A stretch of DNA of 55,594 nucleotides from Deltaproteobacteria bacterium (lineage in GTDB: Bacteria > Myxococcota > UBA727 > VGSZ01): contig VGSZ01000006.1 of assembly GCA_016874845.1 (NCBI GenBank), positions 1 through 55,594 of the forward strand, read 5' to 3'. Below, piece by piece: positions 1 to 8,120 of this stretch (positions are counted from its first letter, which is position 1; each line of letters starts with the position of its first letter). The position numbers and the translations under genes were made by a program. Below the pieces are notes generated by a model. That model did no database searches. It saw nothing but the letters and a program-made list of their open reading frames with translations, and had not been told where the DNA came from.

Positions 1-263
1 TCGGCGAGGCGCCGCCGGCGGACTGGGCCAGCGCCGACGCCGACGACGACCCGGGCTGGGAGCTCGGCAGCCTCGCCCGCGACGGCGACGGCGGCCTCGC
101 CGCGGGGGCCTTCGACGCCGCGCTGGCGGCGGCGGCGAAGCGACCGTCGTTCGCGCCGCGGGCGCCGTCGCCACACCCGGCGATGCACGCGCTGCGCGGC
201 ACTGGCGGCCTGACGCTCGAGCCGCCGTCGGGCCCGGGCAGCGACGACGACGGAGAGCGATGA
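1..263 (+). CDS. C-terminal fragment of an unidentified protein
   Basis: An open frame (codons starting at base 3) enters from the window edge and ends at TGA 261-263. About 86 residues are visible. They are rich in Asp, Ala, Pro and Gly, with no membrane segment and no motif I recognise. The stop is followed after three bases by the ATG of the MlaF-like ATPase in the same frame, so the two genes are probably co-transcribed and translationally coupled. A partner in the same lipid transporter is possible from position only; the visible residues do not show it. Confidence 0.5.
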   Translation, partial: GEAPPADWASADADDDPGWELGSLARDGDGGLAAGAFDAALAAAAKRPSFAPRAPSPHPAMHALRGTGGLTLEPPSGPGSDDDGER

Positions 264-266
264 GCG

Positions 267-1076
267 ATGAGCGACCAGACCCAGGTCACCGGCGTCGCTG
301 AGCGCCCCGTGCCGCAGCCCGGGCGCGACCCGCTCATCGTGTACCGCGGCGTGCGCAAGGCGTTTGGTCGGCAGGTCGTCTACGACGGCCTCGAGCTCGA
401 GGTGAAGCGCGGCGAGAGCCTGTGCATCATCGGCCCGTCGGGCGTGGGCAAGTCGGTGCTTTTGAAGCTGCTGATCGGGCTGCTCGAGTGCGACGACGGT
501 GAGATCTGGTTCGATGGCCAGCGCGTCACCGACATGCACCATGACGAGCAGTTCCTGCCCATCCGTCGTCGCGTGGCGATGGTGTTTCAAGGTGCGGCGC
601 TGTTCGACTCGCTGACGGTCTACGAGAACGTCGCCTACCCGCTCCGCGAGCAGTTCCGCCTGCCCGAGAGCGAGATCAAAGACCGCGTCGCCCAGAAGCT
701 GGCGTGGGTCGGCCTTCCGGGCATCGAGCACAAGAAGCCGTCGGAGCTATCGGGCGGCATGAAGAAGCGCGTGGGTCTGGCGCGCTCCATCGCCACCGAC
801 CCCGAGGTCATCCTGTATGACGAGCCGACGACCGGCCTCGACCCGGTGAACATCCAGCGCATCAACCAGCTGATCCTGTCGTTGTCCGAGCGGCTAAAGT
901 GCACGAGCCTGATCGTCACCCACGAGATGGCCACGGTGTTCGCCGTCGCGCAGCGCATCGCCTTCGTCTACGACAAGAAGGTCGCCGCCATCGGCACGCC
1001 CGACGCGATGAAGAATTCGTACAACCCCGTCGTGCGCGGCTTCATCGCCGGCGACCCCAGCACGTTCGGCGACTGA
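267..1076 (+). CDS. MlaF-like ABC transporter ATP-binding protein
   Basis: A 269-residue ABC ATPase that would power a membrane transporter at the cytoplasmic face. Visible motifs are Walker A GPSGVGKS (56-63), signature LSGGMKKR (161-168), Walker B VILYDE (181-186), D-loop GLDP (190-193) and the switch His in THE (219). The LSGGMKKR signature and overall length fit the MlaF/Ttg2A/Mkl subfamily, which moves phospholipids between the outer and inner membranes with an MlaE permease and an MlaD-type MCE protein. Neither partner lies downstream; they may lie upstream of the window. The substrate is inferred from the family. Translation starts three bases after the preceding stop. Confidence 0.85.
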   Translation: MSDQTQVTGVAERPVPQPGRDPLIVYRGVRKAFGRQVVYDGLELEVKRGESLCIIGPSGVGKSVLLKLLIGLLECDDGEIWFDGQRVTDMHHDEQFLPIRRRVAMVFQGAALFDSLTVYENVAYPLREQFRLPESEIKDRVAQKLAWVGLPGIEHKKPSELSGGMKKRVGLARSIATDPEVILYDEPTTGLDPVNIQRINQLILSLSERLKCTSLIVTHEMATVFAVAQRIAFVYDKKVAAIGTPDAMKNSYNPVVRGFIAGDPSTFGD

Positions 1077-1115
1077 CGGACGACGGCGCGCGCCGACGTC
1101 GGGTCGTCGACGTCG

Positions 1116-2198
1116 TCAGCCGCCGGGCGTCTTGTACTCGATGATCCGGCTCTTCACGCCGCGCAGCTGGTTCCACCAGTACTTCGCCTGCCCCAGCGCC
1201 TGTGGCACCTTGCCGACGGCGGTGAAGAACGCGTAGACGCGCGCGGCGTGCGGGTCGAGGCCGCGGGCGCGCGCGCCGCGGTAGATGCGCCAGAACAGGC
1301 TGACGTACGCCGGCGGCACCAGCGGCGCCGCCGCCAGCGGCAGAGCCGCGCCCCACAACCAGTTGCTGCGCGTCTCGCGCTTCCAGAAGTGCAGCGGCGC
1401 GTCGCCGTGCATGCGGCTGACTTGAGCGTAGGCGTGGCCGGCGCGTACGTTGCGCTTCCACCACTGCGACAGCTTCGTCATGTCGACGTCGTGGAGGCAG
1501 ATGGGCTCGTCGATGCGCACGACCCGCAGGCCGGTGGTCTTGCGGATGCGGATCGAGAACTCGGGGTCCTCGCCGGCGATCAGCTCGGGGTCGTAGAGCT
1601 TGCCGGTGCCCAGCTCGGTGTCGAACAGCGCGCGCACCCGCACCATCACGTTGCCGGCGAAGCTGTCGATCTCGCCGACGACGCCCGTCCATTCGACGTC
1701 GCAAAGCAGGTTGTAGACCGTCGCCTCGGGGCGGCGCTCGTGCTGCACGCCGGTGACCGCGCACACCGTCGGGTCGTCGCGCAGCGCCTTGCTGGCGACG
1801 TCGATCCACGCTGGAAAGTACTCGCAGTCACCGTCGACGAACTGGATGGCGAACAGGTCGGCGTGGCGGGCGACCAGATGCTTGATGCCGGCGTTGCGGC
1901 CCTTGGCGGCGGTGAACGGCGGCTCGAGCGCCACGGCGTCGACGCCGCGGGCGCGGACCTTCTCCGCGGAGCCGTCGGACGAGCCAGAGTCGACGTAGAC
2001 GATGTGGCTCTCGACGACGCCGGCGCGGGCGAGGGCGTCGAGGCAGCGCATCAGCCGCTCGCCCTCGTTGCGGCCGATCACGACGACGCCGACCTGCGGA
2101 TCGGTGCGCGGATCGGCGTGCGGCTCGGTGGACGCAGCGCCGCCCGAGGCGAGCGCGGTGACGTCGGGGCGCGGAGGGTTGTGCGGATCGTTTGCCAT
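1116..2198 (-). CDS. Family 2 glycosyltransferase
   Basis: About 360 residues with an N-terminal GT-A fold. A Rossmann-like strand reads VGVVVIGRNEGERL, followed by VYVDSGSSDGS, the typical nucleotide-sugar-binding GT2 pattern. Then come a DGDCEY stretch in the DxD position and a GEDPEFSIRIR segment resembling the ED acceptor/base motif. A hydrophobic segment near the C-terminus (WLWGAALPLAAAPLVPPAYV) suggests membrane association. The reading frame can begin at TTG 2207, but ATG 2198 is the more ordinary start. It diverges from another GT2 gene at 2228 with only about 29 bases between starts. It probably adds a sugar to a surface polysaccharide or protein; donor and acceptor cannot be read from the sequence. 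Confidence 0.82.
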   Translation of the reverse strand: MANDPHNPPRPDVTALASGGAASTEPHADPRTDPQVGVVVIGRNEGERLMRCLDALARAGVVESHIVYVDSGSSDGSAEKVRARGVDAVALEPPFTAAKGRNAGIKHLVARHADLFAIQFVDGDCEYFPAWIDVASKALRDDPTVCAVTGVQHERRPEATVYNLLCDVEWTGVVGEIDSFAGNVMVRVRALFDTELGTGKLYDPELIAGEDPEFSIRIRKTTGLRVVRIDEPICLHDVDMTKLSQWWKRNVRAGHAYAQVSRMHGDAPLHFWKRETRSNWLWGAALPLAAAPLVPPAYVSLFWRIYRGARARGLDPHAARVYAFFTAVGKVPQALGQAKYWWNQLRGVKSRIIEYKTPGG

Positions 2199-2227
2199 CG
2201 TCGTCAATGTAACCGCATTCTCGTTTC

Positions 2228-3187
2228 ATGCGCGTGCTCGCCTGCCTGCTCAACTGGAAGACGCCCGACATGACCCTGCAGGCGCTCGACACGCTCCTGC
2301 CCGAGGTTCGCGCGCTGAACGCCCGCCCCGGCGTGCACGCCCGGGTCTGCATCGTCGACAACGACAGCGGCGACGGCAGCCTCGAGAAGATGACCGACGG
2401 CGTCGCCCAGCGCGGCGCCGCCGACGTCGTCGACGTCGTCCCATCGGGCAAGAACGGCGGCTACGGCTACGGCAACAACGTCGCGCTGCGCCGCGGCATT
2501 GAATCGACGCCGCCCTACGATTATTTTTATCTCCTGAATTCCGACGCCTTCGTCGAAGGCAACGCGCTGCAGACGGTGCTGGACTTCCTGCAGGCGCGCC
2601 CCGACGTCGGCATCGCCGGCGGCTACATCCACGGCCCCGACGGCGAGCCGCACCCCGGGGCGTTCCGCTACCCGTCGTTCTGGTCGGAGATCGAGGGCAG
2701 CGTGCGCTTCGGCCCGCTATCGCGTCTGCTGCGGGACCGGGTCGTGCCCCGACCAGTGCCGGAGCGCACCGTCGACGATGTCGACTGGGTGCCGGGCGCG
2801 TCGATGGTGATCCGCCGGTCGGTGCTGCAGGCCGTGGGGCTCTTCGACGAGACGTTTTTCCTTTATTACGAAGAGACCGACCTGTGCCACCGCGCGCGCA
2901 AGGCCGGGTACAAGATCGCGTTCGTCCGCGAGGCCTCGGTGGCCCACATCGTCGGCGCGACGACGGGCGTGACGAACCTGAAGCGTCGCACGCCCGCATA
3001 TATGCTGGATTCACGGCGCTATTACTTTTTAAAGCACCATGGTCGCGCGTATCTGTGGGCCGCCAACGTCGCCTACGCCGCCGGCCTCGCCTCGTTCCGC
3101 GTGCGCCGGCGGGTGCAGGACAAGCCCGAGCAGGACTTCGAGGGCGCCCTGCCCGACTTCATCCGGCACTGCCTGAAGAACCCCTGA
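2228..3187 (+). CDS. Family 2 glycosyltransferase, rhamnosyltransferase-like
   Basis: A 319-residue GT2 enzyme. It begins RVLACLLNWKTPDM, has the nucleotide-sugar motif CIVDNDSGDGS and the NGGYGYGNN segment typical of WbbL/RfbF-type rhamnosyltransferases, then LLNSDAFV as the DxD-equivalent. The acceptor-side motif EETDLCHRARKAGY contains the ED pair of the catalytic base region, preceded by VDWVPGASMVIRR. No transmembrane anchor is evident. It would transfer a deoxysugar or similar residue during exopolysaccharide or O-antigen assembly at the cytoplasmic face. The rhamnose donor is inferred from family resemblance. It faces the other GT2 gene and ends just before the convergent HEAT-like gene at 3203. 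Confidence 0.85.
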   Translation: MRVLACLLNWKTPDMTLQALDTLLPEVRALNARPGVHARVCIVDNDSGDGSLEKMTDGVAQRGAADVVDVVPSGKNGGYGYGNNVALRRGIESTPPYDYFYLLNSDAFVEGNALQTVLDFLQARPDVGIAGGYIHGPDGEPHPGAFRYPSFWSEIEGSVRFGPLSRLLRDRVVPRPVPERTVDDVDWVPGASMVIRRSVLQAVGLFDETFFLYYEETDLCHRARKAGYKIAFVREASVAHIVGATTGVTNLKRRTPAYMLDSRRYYFLKHHGRAYLWAANVAYAAGLASFRVRRRVQDKPEQDFEGALPDFIRHCLKNP

Positions 3188-3202
3188 CCGCCGCCCGGCG
3201 CG

Positions 3203-5227
3203 TCAGCCCTTGGGCGACGGCGCGTCGCGCGCCTCGACGACATCGCCGCCGGCCCCCGCCGGACGCACACGGCGCGGCGTCGTCGACACGGTCGGCGCCG
3301 TGGTCGGCGCGGTCGTCGGCGCAATGGTCGTGGACAGCGCCGCTGCCGACGCCGCTGCCGACGGCGGCGGCGGCAGCGGCGTCGAGGCGGTCCACTCGGC
3401 GTGGGCGGGCACGAAGCCCACGAGCAGTCGCGCGGCGGCGGCCCGCATGTCGGCGTCGGGGTCGCTGTCGGCGGCGGCCTGCAGCGCGGCCTGCGCCAGC
3501 GCCGTGTCGTGGCGGCGCAGCGCCTCGATGCACAGCAGCGATACGGCGCGCTCGTCCTTTTCGAGGGCGTCTTCGAGGCGGGACACCGCGCCGGAGAACC
3601 CCGCGGGCAGGAAGCGGGCAACGAACGCGGCGGCGACGAGGCGCACGTCAGCGGCAGGGTCGCCAACGCGCGTGAAGACGTCCTCGACGACCCACGGCGG
3701 CGGCGGGTCGGCGTCGGCGTAGCAGCGGTCGAGGATCGTGATGGCGAGGCGCCGCAGCGACGCCGTGGCGCCGCACACCAGCGGGCGCACGCGGTGGCGC
3801 ACGCGCACCCGCCAGGGTGCGTTGGCCGGGTCGTCGGCGAGGTCGACGCGGGCGAGGGCCACGAGCAGCGCCTCCTGCCCCTCGATGGGCGGCCGGGGCA
3901 CGGCCTGCAGCGCGCCAAGCCACGCGGGTACGAGGTCAATGTCGTCTTCGCGCACGCTCTCGGACAGCGCGACAGCGGCGGCCTTCTTGACGTCGACGTC
4001 GGCGTCGTTCGCCAGCAGCAGCGTCGCCGCGCGCGGGCCCACGCGATCAGCGAGGCGGCCGAGGCAAAGCACGGCGCCGGCGCGGACGAACGGGTCGGTG
4101 CTCTTCAACAGCGGCAACAGCGGCGCGGTGATCCCCTGCTCGGCGCCGGTCAGGCAGTTGGCCAGCGCCTTCAGCGCGACGGCCTGCAGATCGCGGTCGT
4201 TGGCGGTCTGCGGCTCGGCGGTGGCCACCAGCAGCAGCGCCGACGCAGCCTCGGGAGCCTGAATGCGCGCCAACGCCAGACAGATCCCTAGGCGCGCCGG
4301 CGCGTCGTGGCCCAGATGCTCGAGCAACAGCGGCAGCAGCTCGCGGCCGTGGGCGACGACGTCGTCGATGGCCCGAGCGCGCTCGGTCCAGCGCGGGTCG
4401 CGCAGCCGCGCGATTCGTTGCTCGGCCGGTGACAGCGGCGGCGCCGGCGCGGACGACGATGCCGCCTGCGCCTGCTGCGTCTTCACCATCGCCTCGATGT
4501 CGAAGACCATCCCGCCGTCGGTGGTCGGTGGAGCCGACGACGCTTTCGAGGACGCCGAAAGCGTCGACGACTGCGTCGACGCCAGCATCGCCGCGAAGTC
4601 CACGGGCTCGGCGCCCGGCGGCAGGGCCGGCGCCACCGCGCGCGGCGGGGGAGCGCTCGCCGCGGGCACCGGAGCCAGCCGCGACGACGACGACGACAAC
4701 GACGACGACGACCGGAGTGGTGACGCCGGCGGCGAGGGCGGCGGCAGCGCGGCGAGGGCGGCGGCGGCGCGGCGCTTGACCTCGACGTCGGCGTCGGCCA
4801 CCGCGAGCCGCCGCAGCTCGTCGACTGCGGCGTCGTCGGCGACGGCGGCCAGCGCGGGCACGATGCTCGCGCGGGTCGGCGCCATCAGGTCGCGCGCCAG
4901 CAGGACGGCCTGCCGGCGCAGGCGCAGGTCGCCCTTGTGGCGCGCGTCGACGAGGTCGCCGAGGGCGCGGGCGACGACGGCGCGGTCGTCGAGGCCGAGC
5001 GTGCCTCGCTCGAGCAGGTCGAGCAGCGGGCCGACGGCGTCCTTGGCCTCGAACGCGGCGAGCAGCAGCACCACGCGCGCGAAGTGGGTCGACGACGCCG
5101 GCCGCACGAGCGCGGCCACGAGGGCGTGGACCGCGGCGCGCTTGTCACCCGCCAGCGCCAGCAGCGCGCGATCGCGCTCGGCTTCGTCATCGTGGGCCAG
5201 CAGAAGGACGGCGTCGGCGACGTTCAC
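3203..5227 (-). CDS. HEAT/armadillo-like repeat protein
   Basis: A 674-residue Ala/Leu-rich protein made mostly of short helical repeats. Examples are ARVVLLLAAFEAKDAVGPLL and PLLPLLKSTDPFVRAGAVLC, both HEAT or PBS-lyase-like. Two low-complexity regions interrupt it: a Ser/Pro/Ala linker around residues 165-270 and a Thr/Ala/Pro tail (TTIAPTTAPTTAPTVSTT) near the C-terminus. The start is GTG at 5227, because an in-frame TGA lies a few codons upstream. No signal peptide or catalytic motif is visible, so a cytoplasmic scaffold role is the best guess. It converges with the GT2 gene ending at 3187 and diverges from the small gene at 5325. Confidence 0.7.
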   Translation of the reverse strand: MNVADAVLLLAHDDEAERDRALLALAGDKRAAVHALVAALVRPASSTHFARVVLLLAAFEAKDAVGPLLDLLERGTLGLDDRAVVARALGDLVDARHKGDLRLRRQAVLLARDLMAPTRASIVPALAAVADDAAVDELRRLAVADADVEVKRRAAAALAALPPPSPPASPLRSSSSLSSSSSRLAPVPAASAPPPRAVAPALPPGAEPVDFAAMLASTQSSTLSASSKASSAPPTTDGGMVFDIEAMVKTQQAQAASSSAPAPPLSPAEQRIARLRDPRWTERARAIDDVVAHGRELLPLLLEHLGHDAPARLGICLALARIQAPEAASALLLVATAEPQTANDRDLQAVALKALANCLTGAEQGITAPLLPLLKSTDPFVRAGAVLCLGRLADRVGPRAATLLLANDADVDVKKAAAVALSESVREDDIDLVPAWLGALQAVPRPPIEGQEALLVALARVDLADDPANAPWRVRVRHRVRPLVCGATASLRRLAITILDRCYADADPPPPWVVEDVFTRVGDPAADVRLVAAAFVARFLPAGFSGAVSRLEDALEKDERAVSLLCIEALRRHDTALAQAALQAAADSDPDADMRAAAARLLVGFVPAHAEWTASTPLPPPPSAAASAAALSTTIAPTTAPTTAPTVSTTPRRVRPAGAGGDVVEARDAPSPKG

Positions 5228-5324
5228 CGGGTCAGCATCGGGACTTCAGGGGGTGGCGCGCAAGCGCGCGCGGCCCCCGGGCGACGGCTGACGGCGGGGG
5301 CGGCAGCCGGTACAGTGTGCGGCG

Positions 5325-5765
5325 ATGTCCCTGCTCAGCCGCCTCGCCGGCCTGCCCGCGTCGCTCAAAGACTCCTGGAAGAAGACCTTCGGCGACGTCG
5401 ACGTCCCCCTCGACGACGCCAGCGACGCCGCCGCCGCGGTGGCCGCTCGACCAGCGATGGCGGTGGCGCAGGCCTGGGGCGTCGTCGGCGTGCCCGCCAG
5501 CGCGACCCTCGACGACGTCCGCGCGGCGGCGCGGGCGCGGGGCGCGGCCTTGCACGCGCGCGTTGTCGCTCAGGACGCCGACGCGGCGCCGGCGCTGGAG
5601 CAGCTCGTCACCGCCAGCGAGCTGCTCGAGGAGCACCTGCTGCCGGCCCTGCGCGGCAGCGCGCCGTCGGCGTCCGCATTGTCGACGACGGCGGGCGCGA
5701 CGCCCGCGGCCGCGCCGTCACCGCCGCGCAGCGGGCGCGTGCGCGCGACGCCGCGCGCGCCCTAG
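5325..5765 (+). CDS. Small protein with J-domain-like helical segment lacking HPD
   Basis: A 146-residue protein. Residues about 40-105 (AWGVVGVPASATLDDVRAAA onward, ending in ALEQLVTASELLEEHLL) follow the helix-turn-helix spacing of a DnaJ J-domain. The HPD tripeptide needed to stimulate DnaK is absent; the corresponding place reads LHARVV. The C-terminus is a low-complexity Ala/Pro/Arg tail. It diverges from the HEAT-like gene and converges with the acetyltransferase ending at 5777. The J-like reading is inference from pattern only. If right, it would be a degenerate J-like protein that cannot activate Hsp70 in the usual way. Confidence 0.5.
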   Translation: MSLLSRLAGLPASLKDSWKKTFGDVDVPLDDASDAAAAVAARPAMAVAQAWGVVGVPASATLDDVRAAARARGAALHARVVAQDADAAPALEQLVTASELLEEHLLPALRGSAPSASALSTTAGATPAAAPSPPRSGRVRATPRAP

Positions 5766-5776
5766 GTGGGACGCAG

Positions 5777-6373
5777 TCAGTTGTCGTGGACGACGCCGGC
5801 GTCGACCCTGGGCGTCGATGCCGACGGGGTCGATGCCCGGCGCTTGACCCGGGCCGGTACGCCGACGGCGAGGGCGCCGGCCTCGACGTCGGCGAGGACG
5901 ACGGCGTTGGCGCCGATGGTGGCGTCGTCGCCGACGTGGATCGCGCCGAGGATCACCGCGCCGGCGCCGACGTCGACGCCGCGGCCGAGCACCGGCGCGG
6001 CGAGGGCGTCTTTGGTGCTCTTCATGCCGATGGTGACGCCCTGACGGATCACGCAATGGTCACCAAGGACGGCGTCGCCGTGGACGACGATGCCGCCCTG
6101 GTGCTCGATGACGACGCCGCGGCCGACCTTCGTCGAGTACGGCAGCTCGATGCCGTAGTGGTTGCGCACGTGGCGAAAGGCGGCGCGGTACAGGACCGAC
6201 AGCGGCGCGCGCAGCGCCTTCGGCTGCACCGTCATGCGCCAGTTGCCGAAACGGTGCACGGCGAGGGCGCGAAAGCCCGGCAGGGTCCAGTCGCGGTCGT
6301 GGTTCTTCCAATCGTCGACGACGGCGGCGACGAGCGCGGGCAGCGACTGCGGCGGGTCGGTGGGCGTGGTCAT
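5777..6373 (-). CDS. Serine-acetyltransferase-family O-acetyltransferase (polysaccharide type)
   Basis: A 198-residue acyltransferase with a short helical N-terminus and a C-terminal left-handed beta-helix of hexapeptide repeats (VGRGVVIEHQGGIVVHGDAV, DHCVIRQGVTIG, VDVGAGAVILGAIHVGDDA). The layout matches CysE-like serine O-acetyltransferases, which use acetyl-CoA, and related enzymes that acetylate sugars. It follows the glycosidase and Wzy-like genes in the same direction, 40 bases after the glycosidase stop. A role in acetylating a surface polysaccharide is therefore more likely than cysteine synthesis. The final residues are a disordered tail. The sugar-versus-serine choice is inference from context. 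Confidence 0.78.
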   Translation of the reverse strand: MTTPTDPPQSLPALVAAVVDDWKNHDRDWTLPGFRALAVHRFGNWRMTVQPKALRAPLSVLYRAAFRHVRNHYGIELPYSTKVGRGVVIEHQGGIVVHGDAVLGDHCVIRQGVTIGMKSTKDALAAPVLGRGVDVGAGAVILGAIHVGDDATIGANAVVLADVEAGALAVGVPARVKRRASTPSASTPRVDAGVVHDN

Positions 6374-6413
6374 CGGCGGGCTCCGTGGCGACGAAGGCGC
6401 GCCGCCGCTTCGA

Positions 6414-8120
6414 TCAGTACCAGCGCGGCGTCGACTCGGCGAACGTGCTCAGGGCGTCGAACTTCGGAGCCTTGTCGCGCGGCTGGGTCATCGACGTCAG
6501 CGCGCCCCAGCGACCAAAGCGGCTGTCGCGCTGGGTCGAGTTGTAGTGCACGAAAAGCCCGCCGCCGGCGTTCGTCCAGCCCTTCAGGTACCGCAGGTAC
6601 AGCACCTTCATGGCGGGGTCGGCGTTGGCGGCGTCGAACAGCTTGTTCACGACGGCGTCTTGAGCGACGGGGCCGATGCCGGCGAGGTGCTGCCCGCCCT
6701 CGTAGGCGACGAGCCCGACCTTGTGCTTGTCGCACACGGCCTTCTGCTCCTTCAGCGTCGCCGTCGCCTCGTCGACGGACTGCTCGAGGCGCCTCATCAG
6801 GGCGGGCAGCTGCATCGCGCGCACCGCCGCCTGCTGCGCGGGCTCGCCGAGGTCGCCGCCGAAGTAGGGGGCGATGGCGACGACGTCGACGACGGCGCCG
6901 TCCTTCTTCAGCTGGTCGAGCATGACGCCGGTGGACCAGGCGTTCACCGCCCAACCGCCGAGCACGCGCACGACGCGCGCCTTGCCGGCGGGGTTGCTCG
7001 CCGAGAACACGCGGTCGAAGAACGCCTGCACCTGCGCGGTGCGCCGGGCGTGGAAACGCAGCTGGGCCTCGAACGGATCACGCGCGAGCTCGGCGGCGAT
7101 GCCGGCCTTCTTCGCGAATTCGGCGACGGGGAAGATGCCGTTCCAGACCTCGTTGCCGTGCTCGACGTACAGGCGCAGCGTCGGATCGAGTCGGTCCCGC
7201 AGCACGGCGGCCGTCGCCTCGACCAGCCCATCGCTCCAGGTGTGGCCGACGTTGACCCAGCAGGCGGTGCGCAGGCGGTTGCACAGGTCGGCGATGACCT
7301 CGACGGGGACGCCCTTCGTCGTGTAGCGGACGTCGGCCTCGACGGGGCGGTCGCCAGCGGCGACCAGCGTGCCGTCATTGGTGTTCATCCAATCCATGAA
7401 GCGCAGCGTGCCGTAGCCCTCGAGGCGCTTCAGGAACGAGCCGTTCCATCGCTCGGCGGGGTCGGCGCCGGGCACCAGCACGCGGATGTCGCGGATGGGA
7501 TCGTTCGGGTCGGTCTTTGTGATCGTGACGGCCAGCCCGCCGCGGGCCGGGTCGGCGGCGAGGGTGAAGCTGCCGGTCTTGGTCGAGCTGGCCGAGCCGC
7601 CCTGCGGCCAGAAGTCGAGCTCGCCGGTGCCCTGCCACGTCACGCGGTAGCCGCCAGCAGGGAAGTCGACGTCGTCACCCCAGAGCACGAGGCTGCGCGC
7701 CGCCTGCCCGAGACCGAGGCGCTTCACGTTGCCGCGGGCATCAAGCTCGAGCGGCCTGCCGTCGTCCCACGTGTCGCCCGACGTCGAGATCCACGTCCGC
7801 GACTGCTTGAACACGTCCAGGAAGGGCCGGTCGGCGCCCCAGTCGCGGAGTTCGCCGAGGTTGGTGCCGATGCCCGAGGCGTGCACCGGCGGGATCGCCG
7901 CGCGCGGGCCCTCGAACACCGCTGTCGGAGGTGGCGGGGGCTTGGCCGCGCGGGCGGCGCCAAAGTCGAGGGCGTCGGGCTCTTTCGCGCAGCCGACGCC
8001 GACAAAGCCGAGCAGGCCGACGACGCCGACGGCCAGCGCGGAGCAGGAGCGCCCGCGGCGGAGACCGTTTTCGGGGTGCGGGTTCGAGCCCGCGTATCGG
8101 TGAGTCTGGGCGATCATCAT
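6414..8120 (-). CDS. Exported clan-GH-A-like glycoside hydrolase
   Basis: A 568-residue exported protein. A basic, then hydrophobic N-terminus (CSALAVGVVGLLGFVGVGC) precedes Cys, a weak lipobox, so it may be a lipoprotein or use ordinary signal cleavage. The body reads as a TIM barrel. HGNEVWN places Glu324 as the likely acid/base of the Asn-Glu pair of retaining clan-A glycosidases, and VAYEGGQHL places Glu474 as the likely nucleophile. An N-terminal beta-rich region may bind sugar. The start overlaps the stop of the Wzy-like gene as ATGA (8117-8120), so polymerase and hydrolase are probably made together. It may trim or release the polysaccharide made by neighbouring genes. Exact GH family not assigned. 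Confidence 0.72.
   Translation of the reverse strand: MMIAQTHRYAGSNPHPENGLRRGRSCSALAVGVVGLLGFVGVGCAKEPDALDFGAARAAKPPPPPTAVFEGPRAAIPPVHASGIGTNLGELRDWGADRPFLDVFKQSRTWISTSGDTWDDGRPLELDARGNVKRLGLGQAARSLVLWGDDVDFPAGGYRVTWQGTGELDFWPQGGSASSTKTGSFTLAADPARGGLAVTITKTDPNDPIRDIRVLVPGADPAERWNGSFLKRLEGYGTLRFMDWMNTNDGTLVAAGDRPVEADVRYTTKGVPVEVIADLCNRLRTACWVNVGHTWSDGLVEATAAVLRDRLDPTLRLYVEHGNEVWNGIFPVAEFAKKAGIAAELARDPFEAQLRFHARRTAQVQAFFDRVFSASNPAGKARVVRVLGGWAVNAWSTGVMLDQLKKDGAVVDVVAIAPYFGGDLGEPAQQAAVRAMQLPALMRRLEQSVDEATATLKEQKAVCDKHKVGLVAYEGGQHLAGIGPVAQDAVVNKLFDAANADPAMKVLYLRYLKGWTNAGGGLFVHYNSTQRDSRFGRWGALTSMTQPRDKAPKFDALSTFAESTPRWY

Noticed and set aside
5777-6373. Assignment as biosynthetic CysE
   Set aside because: The gene is in a polysaccharide neighbourhood and no cysK or cysteine gene is nearby; only the family is claimed.
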